This document shows, one piece after another, positions 8,258 through 17,937 of a DNA stretch of 64,000 nt. Within the stretch, counting starts at the first letter, position 1. Every line of letters starts with the position of its first letter. Origin of the DNA: an uncultured Formosa sp. (lineage in GTDB: Bacteria > Bacteroidota > Bacteroidia > Flavobacteriales > Flavobacteriaceae); NCBI RefSeq assembly GCF_947500765.1, contig NZ_CANMTH010000009.1, positions 1-64,000 of the forward strand, in the 5' to 3' direction. The notes beneath the pieces were generated by a model, which was given only the letters and a program-made list of their open reading frames with translations, was not told the origin of the DNA and did no database searches. The position numbers were made by a program, and so were the translations under genes.

Positions 8258-10639
8258 ATGGAATTAAAAAAATACCTAGTATGTATTTTAGGGGTTGGAA
8301 TTTTGCTATCAGGATGTAGCCAACCCAAACAAAATACCAAATCTGAAAACAATCAAGATGGGAGTATTCTTCCATTTCCCACATTAGAATCGGTTAGCCA
8401 AACAGAGCAAACTTTAGCCGATAGTAAATTGGCTCCTTGGCCTGAAAATAATCGTTTACCCAATGAAGCCCCTAATATCCTAATTATTTTAATAGATGAT
8501 GTAGGTTTTGGTGTTTCAGAAACATTTGGAGGAGAGGTAGCAACACCTACTCTCACTAAATTGGCTGAAGAAGGAATTATCTATAATCAATTTCATACCA
8601 CTTCTATTTGTTCTCCAACTAGAGCATCATTACTTACAGGTAGAAACCATACAAGAGTATCTTCTGGTACTATTGCAGAAAGAGCTGTAAACTTTGATGG
8701 GTATACAGGTGTTATCCCGAAAACCTCAGCCACATTAGCCGAAGTTTTAAAAAATTATGGATACAACACCTCTGCCTTTGGTAAATGGCATAATTCACCC
8801 GCTAACCAAACTACTGCAATGGGGCCTAAAGACTTTTGGCCTAATGGGTATGGATTTGAGTATTTCTATGGTTTTCTTGCTGGCGAAACATCCCAATATG
8901 AACCGCGTTTATTTGAAAATTATAATACTATAGAACCGCCGCACGATCCTAAATATCACCTTACAGAAGATATGGCTAATAAAGGATTGGAATGGTTAAG
9001 CCAACATAAGGCCTATGCTCCAGATCGTCCGTTTTTTATGTATTGGGCCCCAGGAGCTGCTCATGGTCCACATCATGTTTTTAAAGAATGGTCTGAGAAA
9101 TACAAAGGTAAATTTGATGACGGATGGGATGCTTACAGAACAAGAGTCTTTAAGCGTCAGTTAGCTATGGGCATAATTCCGGAAGGAACAGAATTAACAG
9201 AAAGAGATACTACAATGGTGGCATGGAAAGCTATTCCTGAAAATGAAAAAGCTTTTCAATTACGATTAATGGAGGTCTTTGCAGGTTTTGTTGAACATAC
9301 AGATTATCAAGTTGGAAAACTGATTAACGGAATGGACAAATTGGGATACAAAGACAATACCATTGTAATCTACATTTTTGGAGATAACGGCTCTAGTGCC
9401 GAAGGACAAAATGGAAGTATTAGTGAATTGTTAGCTCAAAATCAAATTCCGAATACGATAGAACAACAAATTGCTGCTTTAGATGAAATAGGAGGTTTAG
9501 ATGTTTTAGGGACTAATAAAGTAGAAAACATGTATCACTCCGGGTGGGCTTGGGCAGGTAGCACACCTTTTAAAAGTACAAAATTAGTTGCGGCACACTT
9601 TGGTGGCACCAGAACCCCTATGGTAATATCATGGCCTAAAGGCATTACACCCGACAAAGCCATTAGAAATCAGTTTCTGCATGTTAATGATATCGTTCCT
9701 ACTATTTATAACGTTTTAAATATCCCTTATCCTAAAGTTGTCAATGGGTTCCCTCAAGATCCAATCGATGGAAAAAGTTTTGCTGCTACATTTACCAATG
9801 CAAATGCTGAAAATTTAAAGGAAACACAATTTTTTGATAACAATGGGAGTCGCGGCGTATATCATAACGGATGGTTTGCCAGTACATTTGGACCGCTATA
9901 CCCATGGATCCCTGCTCAGAAAGGTTTAGCCGATTGGGATTCTGATAAAGATGTTTGGCAGCTATATAACTTGAGTAATGACTTTTCACAAGCACATGAT
10001 GTATCTGCAAAATATCCAGAGAAATTAGCGGAAATGAAGGCGTTGTTCTTAAAGGAAGCTAAAAACAACAAGGACTTCCCTATTGGTGCTGGTATTTGGT
10101 TGAGACTTCACCCTGAAGATGTAATTACATCTCCCTATACCGAATGGGCTTTTAATCAAAACACCACGCGTATGCCTGAATTTGCAGCCCCTGGATTAGG
10201 TAAAAAAAGCAATACTGTCGTTATTAATCTTGAAGTAAATAAAAATCAAAACGGCGTACTCTATGCTTTAGGTGGTATTGGTGGCGGTTTAACTTGTTTT
10301 ATGGATGATGGATACTTAAAGTTTGAATACAACATGATGATTATACATCAGTTTAAAATGAGTAGTAAGAACAAAATCAGTCCAGGCGAACATCAATTCG
10401 AAATTACTACTGTTATAAAAGACAATAAACCTGGAGCCCCTGCAACCATAACGATTACTGTAGATGGTAAACAAGTAGCTAATATGGAAACATTAGGCAC
10501 GGTACCTGTTGCTTTTTCTGCAAGTGAAACTTTAGATATCGGGATTGATTTGGGATCTCCCGTTTCATTCGATTATTTGGAAAAAGCGCCTTTTAAATAC
10601 AACGGAAAAATCAATTCAGTAAACATTAAATTACTTTAA
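8258..10639 (+). CDS. Sulfatase, lipoprotein (S1 family)
   Basis: Formylglycine-dependent sulfatase that hydrolyses sulfate esters in the periplasm or at the outer membrane. A lipobox is present (LLSGC, Cys20). The metal-binding DD is at 80-81 (IILIDDVGFG), the nucleophile signature CSPTR at 118-122 (Cys118 becomes formylglycine), then LLTGR, FGKWH and GDNGSSAEG. The Cys form of the signature needs an FGE or anSME maturase, which is not in this window. At 793 residues it is long. The last 170 residues (from about KKSNTVVINLEVNKNQ) form an extra beta-rich domain ending in DYLEKAPFKYNGKI, as in arylsulfatases of the S1_4 type. First gene of the sulfatase-porin-amidase cluster. Substrate unknown. 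Confidence 0.9.
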   Translation: MELKKYLVCILGVGILLSGCSQPKQNTKSENNQDGSILPFPTLESVSQTEQTLADSKLAPWPENNRLPNEAPNILIILIDDVGFGVSETFGGEVATPTLTKLAEEGIIYNQFHTTSICSPTRASLLTGRNHTRVSSGTIAERAVNFDGYTGVIPKTSATLAEVLKNYGYNTSAFGKWHNSPANQTTAMGPKDFWPNGYGFEYFYGFLAGETSQYEPRLFENYNTIEPPHDPKYHLTEDMANKGLEWLSQHKAYAPDRPFFMYWAPGAAHGPHHVFKEWSEKYKGKFDDGWDAYRTRVFKRQLAMGIIPEGTELTERDTTMVAWKAIPENEKAFQLRLMEVFAGFVEHTDYQVGKLINGMDKLGYKDNTIVIYIFGDNGSSAEGQNGSISELLAQNQIPNTIEQQIAALDEIGGLDVLGTNKVENMYHSGWAWAGSTPFKSTKLVAAHFGGTRTPMVISWPKGITPDKAIRNQFLHVNDIVPTIYNVLNIPYPKVVNGFPQDPIDGKSFAATFTNANAENLKETQFFDNNGSRGVYHNGWFASTFGPLYPWIPAQKGLADWDSDKDVWQLYNLSNDFSQAHDVSAKYPEKLAEMKALFLKEAKNNKDFPIGAGIWLRLHPEDVITSPYTEWAFNQNTTRMPEFAAPGLGKKSNTVVINLEVNKNQNGVLYALGGIGGGLTCFMDDGYLKFEYNMMIIHQFKMSSKNKISPGEHQFEITTVIKDNKPGAPATITITVDGKQVANMETLGTVPVAFSASETLDIGIDLGSPVSFDYLEKAPFKYNGKINSVNIKLL

Positions 10640-10688
10640 ATGCATATAAAAACAGGCTAAATATAACTTTAATATGTTCAACAAATAC

Positions 10689-10703
10689 AACCAAATATTG
10701 GTT
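10689..10703. promoter_or_regulatory. Palindrome upstream of second sulfatase
   Basis: AACCAAATATTGGTT has 6-bp arms AACCAA/TTGGTT around ATA, in the 160-base gap between the sulfatases. It could be an operator, but short AT-rich palindromes arise by chance. Confidence 0.3.
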
Positions 10704-10799
10704 AACACTAATGACATAGAAATCCCAAATGTTAAGGCTTAGTGTAGTCTTTGCCTTTGTCAGTTTAAATAAAATAAAAAAACACTGATAATTATATAT

Positions 10800-12386
10800 A
10801 TGATAAAAAAAACACTTCCCTCAGTCATTCTTTTTATTTCATTTTTTTTATGGAATAATCCAGAAATTTATGCACAAGCCTTTAATAGGGCTGTAAAAAC
10901 ATCTGAAAATTTTGAACCTGCAATACCTCATCCAGATCAAGAAAAAGCGGTAGCAAAAAAACTTTTAGATCTTGAAAAAAAAATGGGTAAAAAACCAAAC
11001 ATTGTTTGGATTGTTATTGACGATATGGGCTATGGCGACCCAGGATGTTATGGTGGAGGCGCTGCTATAGGTGCTGCTACTCCAAACATGGATAAAATTG
11101 CAACGGAAGGCTTAAGGTTAACATCAACCTATTCTCAACAAACATGTACACCCACGCGGGCTGCTATTTTAACGGGACGTTTACCTGTGCGTTCAGGACT
11201 AACACGTCCTATATTATCGGGAGATAAAATAACGGCCAATCCTTGGGAAGATGAAGTGAGTTTGCCTAAACTTTTAGGTAATGCAGGGTATAATACCTTG
11301 TTAACAGGTAAATGGCATGTTGGAGAAATAAAAGGCATGCGCCCTCACGACATTGGCTTTGATGAATTTTATGGTTATTATTCTGCTCCAAAAGAAATAT
11401 CTCAGGGTGTAGATACGCATCGTTATCCAGATTTAACGATGAATGAAGACTATATGATCACCTTTAACGAAATAAGAACCAATCCGCATTTAATTCATGG
11501 GTATAAGAATGGAAGCACCGAAGAAATTAGTGAGGTAAAATCGTTAGATGATATCGGAAGTGTTGATCAGGTTTTAACAGATTTTACTGTGGAAAAAATC
11601 GAAGAGTTAGCAAAATCAGACAAACCGTTTTTCTTAGAACATGCCTTTTTAAAAGTGCATGCAGACAATCAAGACAACCCAAATTACCCAGGATTAAGTA
11701 AGGCAAAATATCAATATAAAAATGGGGTTGTTGAAGTAGACATGCATATTGGAAACATTGTAAAAGCCTTAGAAGCTGCAGGTGTATTAGAAAATACTTT
11801 TATTTTTATTACGTCTGATAATGGTCCACAAATGGATGCATGGCCAGATGCTGGATACACACCTTTTAGAGGTGCAAAAGGTACTACTTTTGAAGGCGGT
11901 GTACGTGTTCCTGGGATTGCGTATTGGAAAGGTATGATATCCGCAGGACGTCAAAGTGATGGAGTTTTTGATTTAATGGATTTATTTGGAACAAGTTTAA
12001 GACTGGCTGGTGTATCGGCCGATAAATTACCCAATGATAAATACTTTGATTATATAGACCAATCTAGCTTCTTGTTTAATGACGAAGGGGAGAGTAATCG
12101 AGAATCTGTATATTTCTGGTGGGGCAAAGAGTTAATGGCGATAAGGATAAGAGAATATAAACAACATATAAAAGTTATAAAAGCACAAGCGCCTCATATG
12201 TGGATAGATTATGCTACAATTGAAGATGTTGGGTTAGCGCCATGGACCTTTAATTTATACATTGATCCGAAAGAAAATATGCCTGTTGGTCACCGCAGAA
12301 CAGCTTGGCTAGCAACTTTAGGATCACAATTAAAAGTGCATGCTGCAACTTTTAAAAAGTATCCTCCTAAACAAATTGGACTCTAA
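10800..12386 (+). CDS. Sulfatase, periplasmic (S1 family)
   Basis: Second formylglycine sulfatase, 528 residues. The signal peptide ends at about IYAQA. Signature elements are IVIDDMGYGD (metal-binding DD at 74-75), CTPTRAAILTGR (Cys116 nucleophile in C-T-P-T-R), TGKWHVG and ITSDNGPQMDAWPDAG. It differs from the first sulfatase by a CTPTR core, no lipobox and no extra C-terminal domain, so the two are not recent duplicates and probably act on different positions or sizes of the same sulfated substrate. Same strand, 160 bases downstream of the first sulfatase. Confidence 0.9.
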   Translation: MIKKTLPSVILFISFFLWNNPEIYAQAFNRAVKTSENFEPAIPHPDQEKAVAKKLLDLEKKMGKKPNIVWIVIDDMGYGDPGCYGGGAAIGAATPNMDKIATEGLRLTSTYSQQTCTPTRAAILTGRLPVRSGLTRPILSGDKITANPWEDEVSLPKLLGNAGYNTLLTGKWHVGEIKGMRPHDIGFDEFYGYYSAPKEISQGVDTHRYPDLTMNEDYMITFNEIRTNPHLIHGYKNGSTEEISEVKSLDDIGSVDQVLTDFTVEKIEELAKSDKPFFLEHAFLKVHADNQDNPNYPGLSKAKYQYKNGVVEVDMHIGNIVKALEAAGVLENTFIFITSDNGPQMDAWPDAGYTPFRGAKGTTFEGGVRVPGIAYWKGMISAGRQSDGVFDLMDLFGTSLRLAGVSADKLPNDKYFDYIDQSSFLFNDEGESNRESVYFWWGKELMAIRIREYKQHIKVIKAQAPHMWIDYATIEDVGLAPWTFNLYIDPKENMPVGHRRTAWLATLGSQLKVHAATFKKYPPKQIGL

Positions 12387-12489
12387 AAAAACACACAACA
12401 CCATCTATAAAAATGCTTTCTTTAAAATTTAATCAAACGCGTTGTTTTCATACACAAAAACACTCACATTCAAACCATTACAAATAAAA

Positions 12490-13746
12490 TTGATAAAATA
12501 TAAAAAGTTAATATTATTAATTACTATTTTCTTTATTTCCTCGCAAATAAAGGTGATTGCTCAGTCCGGTCCTGATTATTTTGTTTTTAAAGATTCTATA
12601 TATAATAATCCCATTGATGCAGCAAATGTTAAAGGGATAAGAATACCATTTAAAGCTAAATTGAGGTCTTATTATCTGTTTCAGGACTTATCAATAAACA
12701 AAAAAGAAGCTTTGGCTTTAGGGGGAAGTTTACACTGGAATCCATCGCTATTTTCTGAGCACATTACCGGACGTGTTACTTTGGCTACTTCGCAAAAAAT
12801 ATATGGGCAGTTAGACAGAGATGGGACTATGCTTTTAAAACAAGGTCAAGAAGGATTTGCTGTGTTACAGGAATATGCATTACAATTCAAAAAAAATAAA
12901 TTTCTCTTGAATATAGGTGCTAGAGAAATGAATAATCCATTATTAAATACGTCTGATGTACGTATGCTACCAGCTACGCATCGTGGCATAGATATCAATT
13001 ACTTATTTAAAGAAGATAGCTATGTTAGTTTCGGTGTTTTTGATCAAATAAAATGGATTAACAGCGATAGATTCGCTGATTTATATGAGTTTGCAGGTTT
13101 TGATAAAAACGAATTAGTTTGGGGAAGTGCAAATCGATACAAAACTGATAAAATGGCTTTTGGGCTTTATTATCTAAATGCAAAAAATTATTATCAAGGA
13201 ATATATACTGAATATTACAGAGAATTTACTTTGAGTAATAATCCAATGAAATTGGGATTTCAATATATGCATGAAAATGATATTGGAGACGGTATTGGTG
13301 GTCATTTTAATTTTAATATGATTGGAATAAAATTAGACTTCAGTATTTATGGCATAAAAAGCTTTATTGGTTATACTAATGTGTTAAGCAAAAATAAAGC
13401 ACAAGAAATATGGAGCATCATGCCTTATTATAATATGATGATATTTAATTTTTTTAATCGCCCAAAAGAACAGTCTGTTAAACTGGGTGTAATCGTAGAA
13501 TTATCTAAAGAATTAAAATTATATCCAAACATAGGGTTTGGTTTTACACCCAATACTGGTAGTATAGCATCGCCTAATCTGCAAGAATATAACCTGACAA
13601 TTGACTATACTTTTTTAAAGGATTTTAACTTAAAGCTACGTAGTGCGTTTGTACATCAAAATGCAACGCATAATCTTAATTTAAACAATAGGAACATCGT
13701 AGATTTTAGAGTGATTTTAAATTATAACTGGTCAAATAAATTTTAA
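12490..13746 (+). CDS. OprD-like outer-membrane porin
   Basis: Outer-membrane barrel of about 418 residues, probably a substrate-specific channel. There is no in-frame ATG for the first third of the frame. Candidate starts are TTG at 12442 and TTG at 12490; I prefer 12490, which gives a compact signal peptide (LIKYKKLILLITIFF...VIAQ). OprD-family marks include GGSLHWNPSLFSEHITGRVT, a QLDRDGTMLLKQGQE-like loop, FLLNIGAREMNNPLLNTSDVRMLPATHRGI (the family pattern is G-x-P-x(n)-D-R-x-x-P-x-x-x-x-G) and a C-terminal DFRVILNYNWSNKF strand. OprD porins are typical of Pseudomonas and unusual beside sulfatases. Four bases before the amidase start, so co-translated. Confidence 0.68.
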   Translation: MIKYKKLILLITIFFISSQIKVIAQSGPDYFVFKDSIYNNPIDAANVKGIRIPFKAKLRSYYLFQDLSINKKEALALGGSLHWNPSLFSEHITGRVTLATSQKIYGQLDRDGTMLLKQGQEGFAVLQEYALQFKKNKFLLNIGAREMNNPLLNTSDVRMLPATHRGIDINYLFKEDSYVSFGVFDQIKWINSDRFADLYEFAGFDKNELVWGSANRYKTDKMAFGLYYLNAKNYYQGIYTEYYREFTLSNNPMKLGFQYMHENDIGDGIGGHFNFNMIGIKLDFSIYGIKSFIGYTNVLSKNKAQEIWSIMPYYNMMIFNFFNRPKEQSVKLGVIVELSKELKLYPNIGFGFTPNTGSIASPNLQEYNLTIDYTFLKDFNLKLRSAFVHQNATHNLNLNNRNIVDFRVILNYNWSNKF

Positions 13747-13750
13747 CCAT

Positions 13751-15298
13751 ATGAAACGTAGAGATTTTGTTAAAAAAAGCAGCAGTAGTGTCTTGTATAC
13801 CGCCTTTGCTGGAAGTGTTTTACCTAGTATATTAACCTCTTGCCAAAATAGTAAAAAAAAAATTCCGCAGTTAATACCTGAACTATTTGATGAATATATG
13901 CAATATGATGCCATAGGCTTGTCTCAATTAATAAAGACTAAACAAATTTCATCTTCCGAATTATTAGAAGTCATTATAAAGAGAATAGAATATTTTAATC
14001 ATAAAATTAATGCGGTTAACATTAAATTATACGAAAAAGCAAGAGAAACTGTTCTAACCACCAGCTCCAATTCTATTTTCGCTGGTGTACCTGTATTAAT
14101 AAAGGATATGATCGATATTGGTGGTGTAATACGTACAGATGGTTCAAAATTATTAGAACATAATATTCCACTAGAATCTGTGCCCTATATAATTGAACTT
14201 GAAAAATCGGGACTTACTATTCTAGGCAGAACCAATGTACCTGAATTTGCTTCAAATTCAAATACTTGGAACGAACTGTATGGAAAAACATTAAACCCAT
14301 GGGATGTTACAAAAACAGTGTTTGGATCTAGCGGAGGTAGTTCTGCAGCTGTTGCAGTCGGAATTGTACCACTAGCACATGGTACAGATGGTGCGGGTTC
14401 TAATCGTATTCCACCAAACGCTTGTGGTGTGTTTGGTTTTAAAGCAACAAGAGGTCGATTAGCTTCTGGTGAAAAAGGTGGTACCGACGATTTTTTAAAA
14501 ACCAATTGTGGAATAAGCAGAAGTGTACGTGATAGCGAGCAATTGTTTATAGCCACTCAAAAAAGAGAAAACACCCCGTTTACTACAATGAATGCGTCTT
14601 TGAAAAACGAACCTCTCAAACCTTTAAAAATAGGTTATATACGCTCGGGCTTAAAGGGGTATGAAGTAAATCCTGACATCGTTACCAAACAAGATGAGAT
14701 TGCAAAGCTTCTTACTCGCTTAGGTCATCAAGTACAAGAGATTGAAATACCATTAAACGGAGATGATTTTTACAACCAATTTAATGTGTTCTTCTTGACT
14801 AAATTTGTGCCTATGGTTAATAATATTATCGCAAATAACAGTGCGTATTCTAAAATAGAAGATATTAAAGAGCTTACTCATTTTCTAAAAACAGAAGCTA
14901 TTTTTGCTAAAAATTTTAATGTATCAGAGTTAGAAAACGCCACCAACTATATTAAAAAATATATACCGACTATTTTTGAATCTATGTTTCAAGAAAATGA
15001 TATACTTTTTTCTGCAGTTTGTCCTATAAAAACACAACCTATTACCTTTCTAAACCCTACTACAGATTCGTTTACAGAAAAACAATTTATTGTTGGTCAA
15101 ACACTTAGCCTCACCTGTTTTGCTAATATCTGTGGTCATCCTGCCATAGCTGTCCCTTTATCTAGCATAGATAATCTTCCGTTAGGTTCCATGTTTCAAG
15201 CACCAAATGGTAAAGATGAATTGTTATACCAACTTGCGTATCAATTAGAGGAAACAAAACCATGGAAAGACCAATGGCCAAAAATGTCGTACAAATAA
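13751..15298 (+). CDS. Amidase-signature hydrolase, Tat lipoprotein
   Basis: Hydrolyses C-N amide bonds outside the cytoplasm. The N-terminus has the twin-arginine start KRRDF and a lipobox ending TSC (Cys31). The Ser-cisSer-Lys triad of the amidase signature family is visible as Lys118 (GVPVLIKDM), Ser193 (FGSSGGSSAA) and Ser217 (DGAGSNRIPP, normally GGSIR). All catalytic residues are present, although the nucleophile loop reads AGSNR. Starts five bases after the porin stop. With the sulfatases and porin it suggests uptake and processing of a sulfated compound that also carries an amide, such as an N-acyl sugar, sulfated peptide or sulfonolipid-like amide; this is an inference. Confidence 0.85.
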   Translation: MKRRDFVKKSSSSVLYTAFAGSVLPSILTSCQNSKKKIPQLIPELFDEYMQYDAIGLSQLIKTKQISSSELLEVIIKRIEYFNHKINAVNIKLYEKARETVLTTSSNSIFAGVPVLIKDMIDIGGVIRTDGSKLLEHNIPLESVPYIIELEKSGLTILGRTNVPEFASNSNTWNELYGKTLNPWDVTKTVFGSSGGSSAAVAVGIVPLAHGTDGAGSNRIPPNACGVFGFKATRGRLASGEKGGTDDFLKTNCGISRSVRDSEQLFIATQKRENTPFTTMNASLKNEPLKPLKIGYIRSGLKGYEVNPDIVTKQDEIAKLLTRLGHQVQEIEIPLNGDDFYNQFNVFFLTKFVPMVNNIIANNSAYSKIEDIKELTHFLKTEAIFAKNFNVSELENATNYIKKYIPTIFESMFQENDILFSAVCPIKTQPITFLNPTTDSFTEKQFIVGQTLSLTCFANICGHPAIAVPLSSIDNLPLGSMFQAPNGKDELLYQLAYQLEETKPWKDQWPKMSYK

Positions 15299-15921
15299 TT
15301 TACAACTCCCAAAACAACACATCACAATTTAACTGTAGCATCTATAAATTAAAACAATAAAACAAAATTTAATACCTAAAGACCTCCTACCGTTCTTTTA
15401 TAAAATAATTTAATAATCCTATGTATAAACGCAATGTTTGTACAACAGTGAGGCTAAATTCGAAAAAATAGCACGTTAAACCTTAAAGAAATATAGACCT
15501 TAATACAACAAAATTAAAACTTCACTACTAAAATACCATTACAATACGTGCAAATGTCCTCTAAAAAAGATGAACTCTATCTCTATCAAACCTTTACAGA
15601 CGTGGCACGCGCCAAAATAGCAGCAAAAAATGCAATTAAATTGTACATCCAAATAAAATTACATTTATCTTTAGGTTATAAAATACCAATATAAGATATC
15701 AATTACCAGCTTTTATCAATAATAAGCTGTAACCCTATTTTTAAAACTAAACAGGTCTTATAAAATAACCATTCTGAACAGAAACCAAAGCAATTTTCAC
15801 ACATAAAAAGCCTGTTATACAGAATATTACAACCAATTAACATCCGTAAACGTCCCAATATAGAGAACGTAAGCAAAGTGAATATAAACATGAATTTATT
15901 AAACCTCAAAATCCGAATTTA
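15299..15921. other. Gene-free stretch before the sensor kinase
   Basis: 623 bases without a supported gene. A 46-codon open frame starts at 15554 (MSSKKDELYLYQ...), but nothing supports it as real. No strong terminator or repeat seen. Confidence 0.35.
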
Positions 15922-17937
15922 ATGGTTTTTAATATTGAATCAACTGATGGTTCTAGTTTTCAATGTATACAAAAATTACCGCCTTACAGTTTTAAACAAC
16001 TATGTATTACTTGCTTATTAAGTTTACTACCATATATTTCTCAATGCGCCACACACATAGCCGGTAATAATACAAACAAACCCCAAGATTCTATAAAAAT
16101 AAATTTTAATCAAAAAATAGCTGATGCAGAAAATGATAACATAAAATTGACTGAAGCCTATTTTGAATATGGAAAACATTTAAAGGCATCAGGGAACTCA
16201 AAAAAAGCTATCATACAATTTGAAAAAGCGCTTGAAATTGCACAAAGCAGTAACAATAATGAAAAACTGGCTACTATAGCAAATTATACTGGAAATACTT
16301 ATGTTTCTATTGGAGATTTTACAGCATCAAACAAAATATATCTATTAGCTTTAAAAGCTTCTAAAAAAACAGCTAATAGTGGAGAAACTGCAAAAATAAG
16401 CATGAACCTTGCCAGTAATTACAACTACATTGGCGATTACGAAAAGGCAACTAAATACGGACTTTACGCTCTAAAAGTAAAAGAAACAACACACAATCTT
16501 GAAAGAATATGCTACCACTATATTGCCATGGGTAATATTTTTAGAGAAAATGATAATGTAGTAAAATGGGAAGAATATGTGCGAAAAGCATATAAAATGA
16601 AAGATGTTAAAGACTGTGCTTCCATAAGCGATATAGCAAAAATTTACAACAGTTTAGGGGGCTTAGCTGTTAGAAAAGAAAAACTGGAGCAAGCTTTAAT
16701 GTATTACGATACGCTAATGGTTTTGAGTAAAAAAGCAAATTACAAACAAGGAATTAATACCGCATTAACCAATAGCGCAGGCGTATACAAACAACTAAAT
16801 AATTTCAGTAAAGCCTTAGAATTATCTACAGAGGCTGAACAGTATTTTGGAGAGAATCCGTATGAATCTATTTTTAATAAAAACTTCAAAGCCGAACTTT
16901 ACAACTTAACAGAACAATACAAAAAAGGATTGTCTTTAGTTAACGAAAATATTCAAAAAGAAGAGATTAACTACTACTCGACCGAAAAACTGAAAACCCT
17001 AGAACTGTTGTATCAGTTAAATTATAATTTAAAAAATTATGAAAAGGCGTTTTTTTGGAACGACTCCTTACGAAGTACAGAAACACTGTTACGAGACCAA
17101 CATATCAGAGAATCGTTTGAAGAACTAGAAACAAAATACGAAACCGAGAAAAAAGAACAACAAATAGAAATACTTACAACAGAAAACAAATTAAAAAATC
17201 AGCGAATTAATGCTGGTATTGCTATTGTTTCTTTTTTAACTATTTCTATATTTCTTATTTTATACATATTAAATATTAGAAAAAAACAAGCGATTTTAAA
17301 GCAAAACGATTTACAACAACAAGTTTTGCGAACGCAAATGAATCCTCACTTTATGTTCAATGTATTGGGGTCTATTCAAAATTTTATGATGCAAAACGAT
17401 ACTCGAAAAGCATCTAATTTCTTATCGCAATTTGCAACTTTAACCCGAGCAACATTAAATAATTCTACCGCAGAAACCATTTCGTTAGCAGATGAAATGA
17501 ATATGATCAAGAATTATATCGAACTTGAAAAAATGCGCAAGCAAAATAAATTCGACTATACCATTGAATATGACAATGATTTAGAAGTAGATTTTATTCA
17601 AATCCCTCCCATGCTTATTCAACCTTTTATTGAAAATTCAATTAAACATGGTTTTAAAAATGTTAATAAAGGAGGACTTTTAAAAATCTCTATTACAGAT
17701 AAAATACACTGGATAGAGTTTGTTATTGAAGACAATGGTGAAGGATTAACAAACAAAACAGACAAGCAAAACAGTCATAAATCCATGGCGATGTCAATTT
17801 TCGAGAAAAGACGAAAACTAATCCAACAGAAATACAAAACAGATTTTAAGTTCGAAATATTAAATTTGAAAGACAAATATCCAAAACAATCCGGAGTTAG
17901 AATTACTATAAGCATACCGATACTAAACAATGATTAG
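15922..17937 (+). CDS. TPR-containing sensor histidine kinase (LytS type)
   Basis: Membrane sensor kinase. An N-terminal export signal or membrane anchor is followed by about 350 residues of periplasmic tetratricopeptide repeats (for example AYFEYGKHLKASGNSKKAII, IANYTGNTYVSIGDF, YNSLGGLAVRKEKLEQALMYY). A coiled coil and one transmembrane helix (about 430-451) lead to the cytoplasmic His_kinase domain: QMNPHFMFN with phospho-acceptor His476, then IPPMLIQPFIENSIKHGF (N box) and EDNGEG. This 5TMR-less, TPR-sensing class is common in Bacteroidota and often answers cell-surface or nutrient signals. The stop overlaps the start of the response regulator by 8 bases. Confidence 0.88.
   Translation: MVFNIESTDGSSFQCIQKLPPYSFKQLCITCLLSLLPYISQCATHIAGNNTNKPQDSIKINFNQKIADAENDNIKLTEAYFEYGKHLKASGNSKKAIIQFEKALEIAQSSNNNEKLATIANYTGNTYVSIGDFTASNKIYLLALKASKKTANSGETAKISMNLASNYNYIGDYEKATKYGLYALKVKETTHNLERICYHYIAMGNIFRENDNVVKWEEYVRKAYKMKDVKDCASISDIAKIYNSLGGLAVRKEKLEQALMYYDTLMVLSKKANYKQGINTALTNSAGVYKQLNNFSKALELSTEAEQYFGENPYESIFNKNFKAELYNLTEQYKKGLSLVNENIQKEEINYYSTEKLKTLELLYQLNYNLKNYEKAFFWNDSLRSTETLLRDQHIRESFEELETKYETEKKEQQIEILTTENKLKNQRINAGIAIVSFLTISIFLILYILNIRKKQAILKQNDLQQQVLRTQMNPHFMFNVLGSIQNFMMQNDTRKASNFLSQFATLTRATLNNSTAETISLADEMNMIKNYIELEKMRKQNKFDYTIEYDNDLEVDFIQIPPMLIQPFIENSIKHGFKNVNKGGLLKISITDKIHWIEFVIEDNGEGLTNKTDKQNSHKSMAMSIFEKRRKLIQQKYKTDFKFEILNLKDKYPKQSGVRITISIPILNND

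Noticed and set aside
14185..14556. 123-residue minus-strand frame inside the amidase gene
   Set aside because: Shadow of the amidase coding strand; the amidase has a complete catalytic signature.
15554..15694. 46-codon open frame before the sensor kinase
   Set aside because: Begins like a small basic peptide (MSSKKDELYLYQ) but has no recognisable family and no supporting signals.
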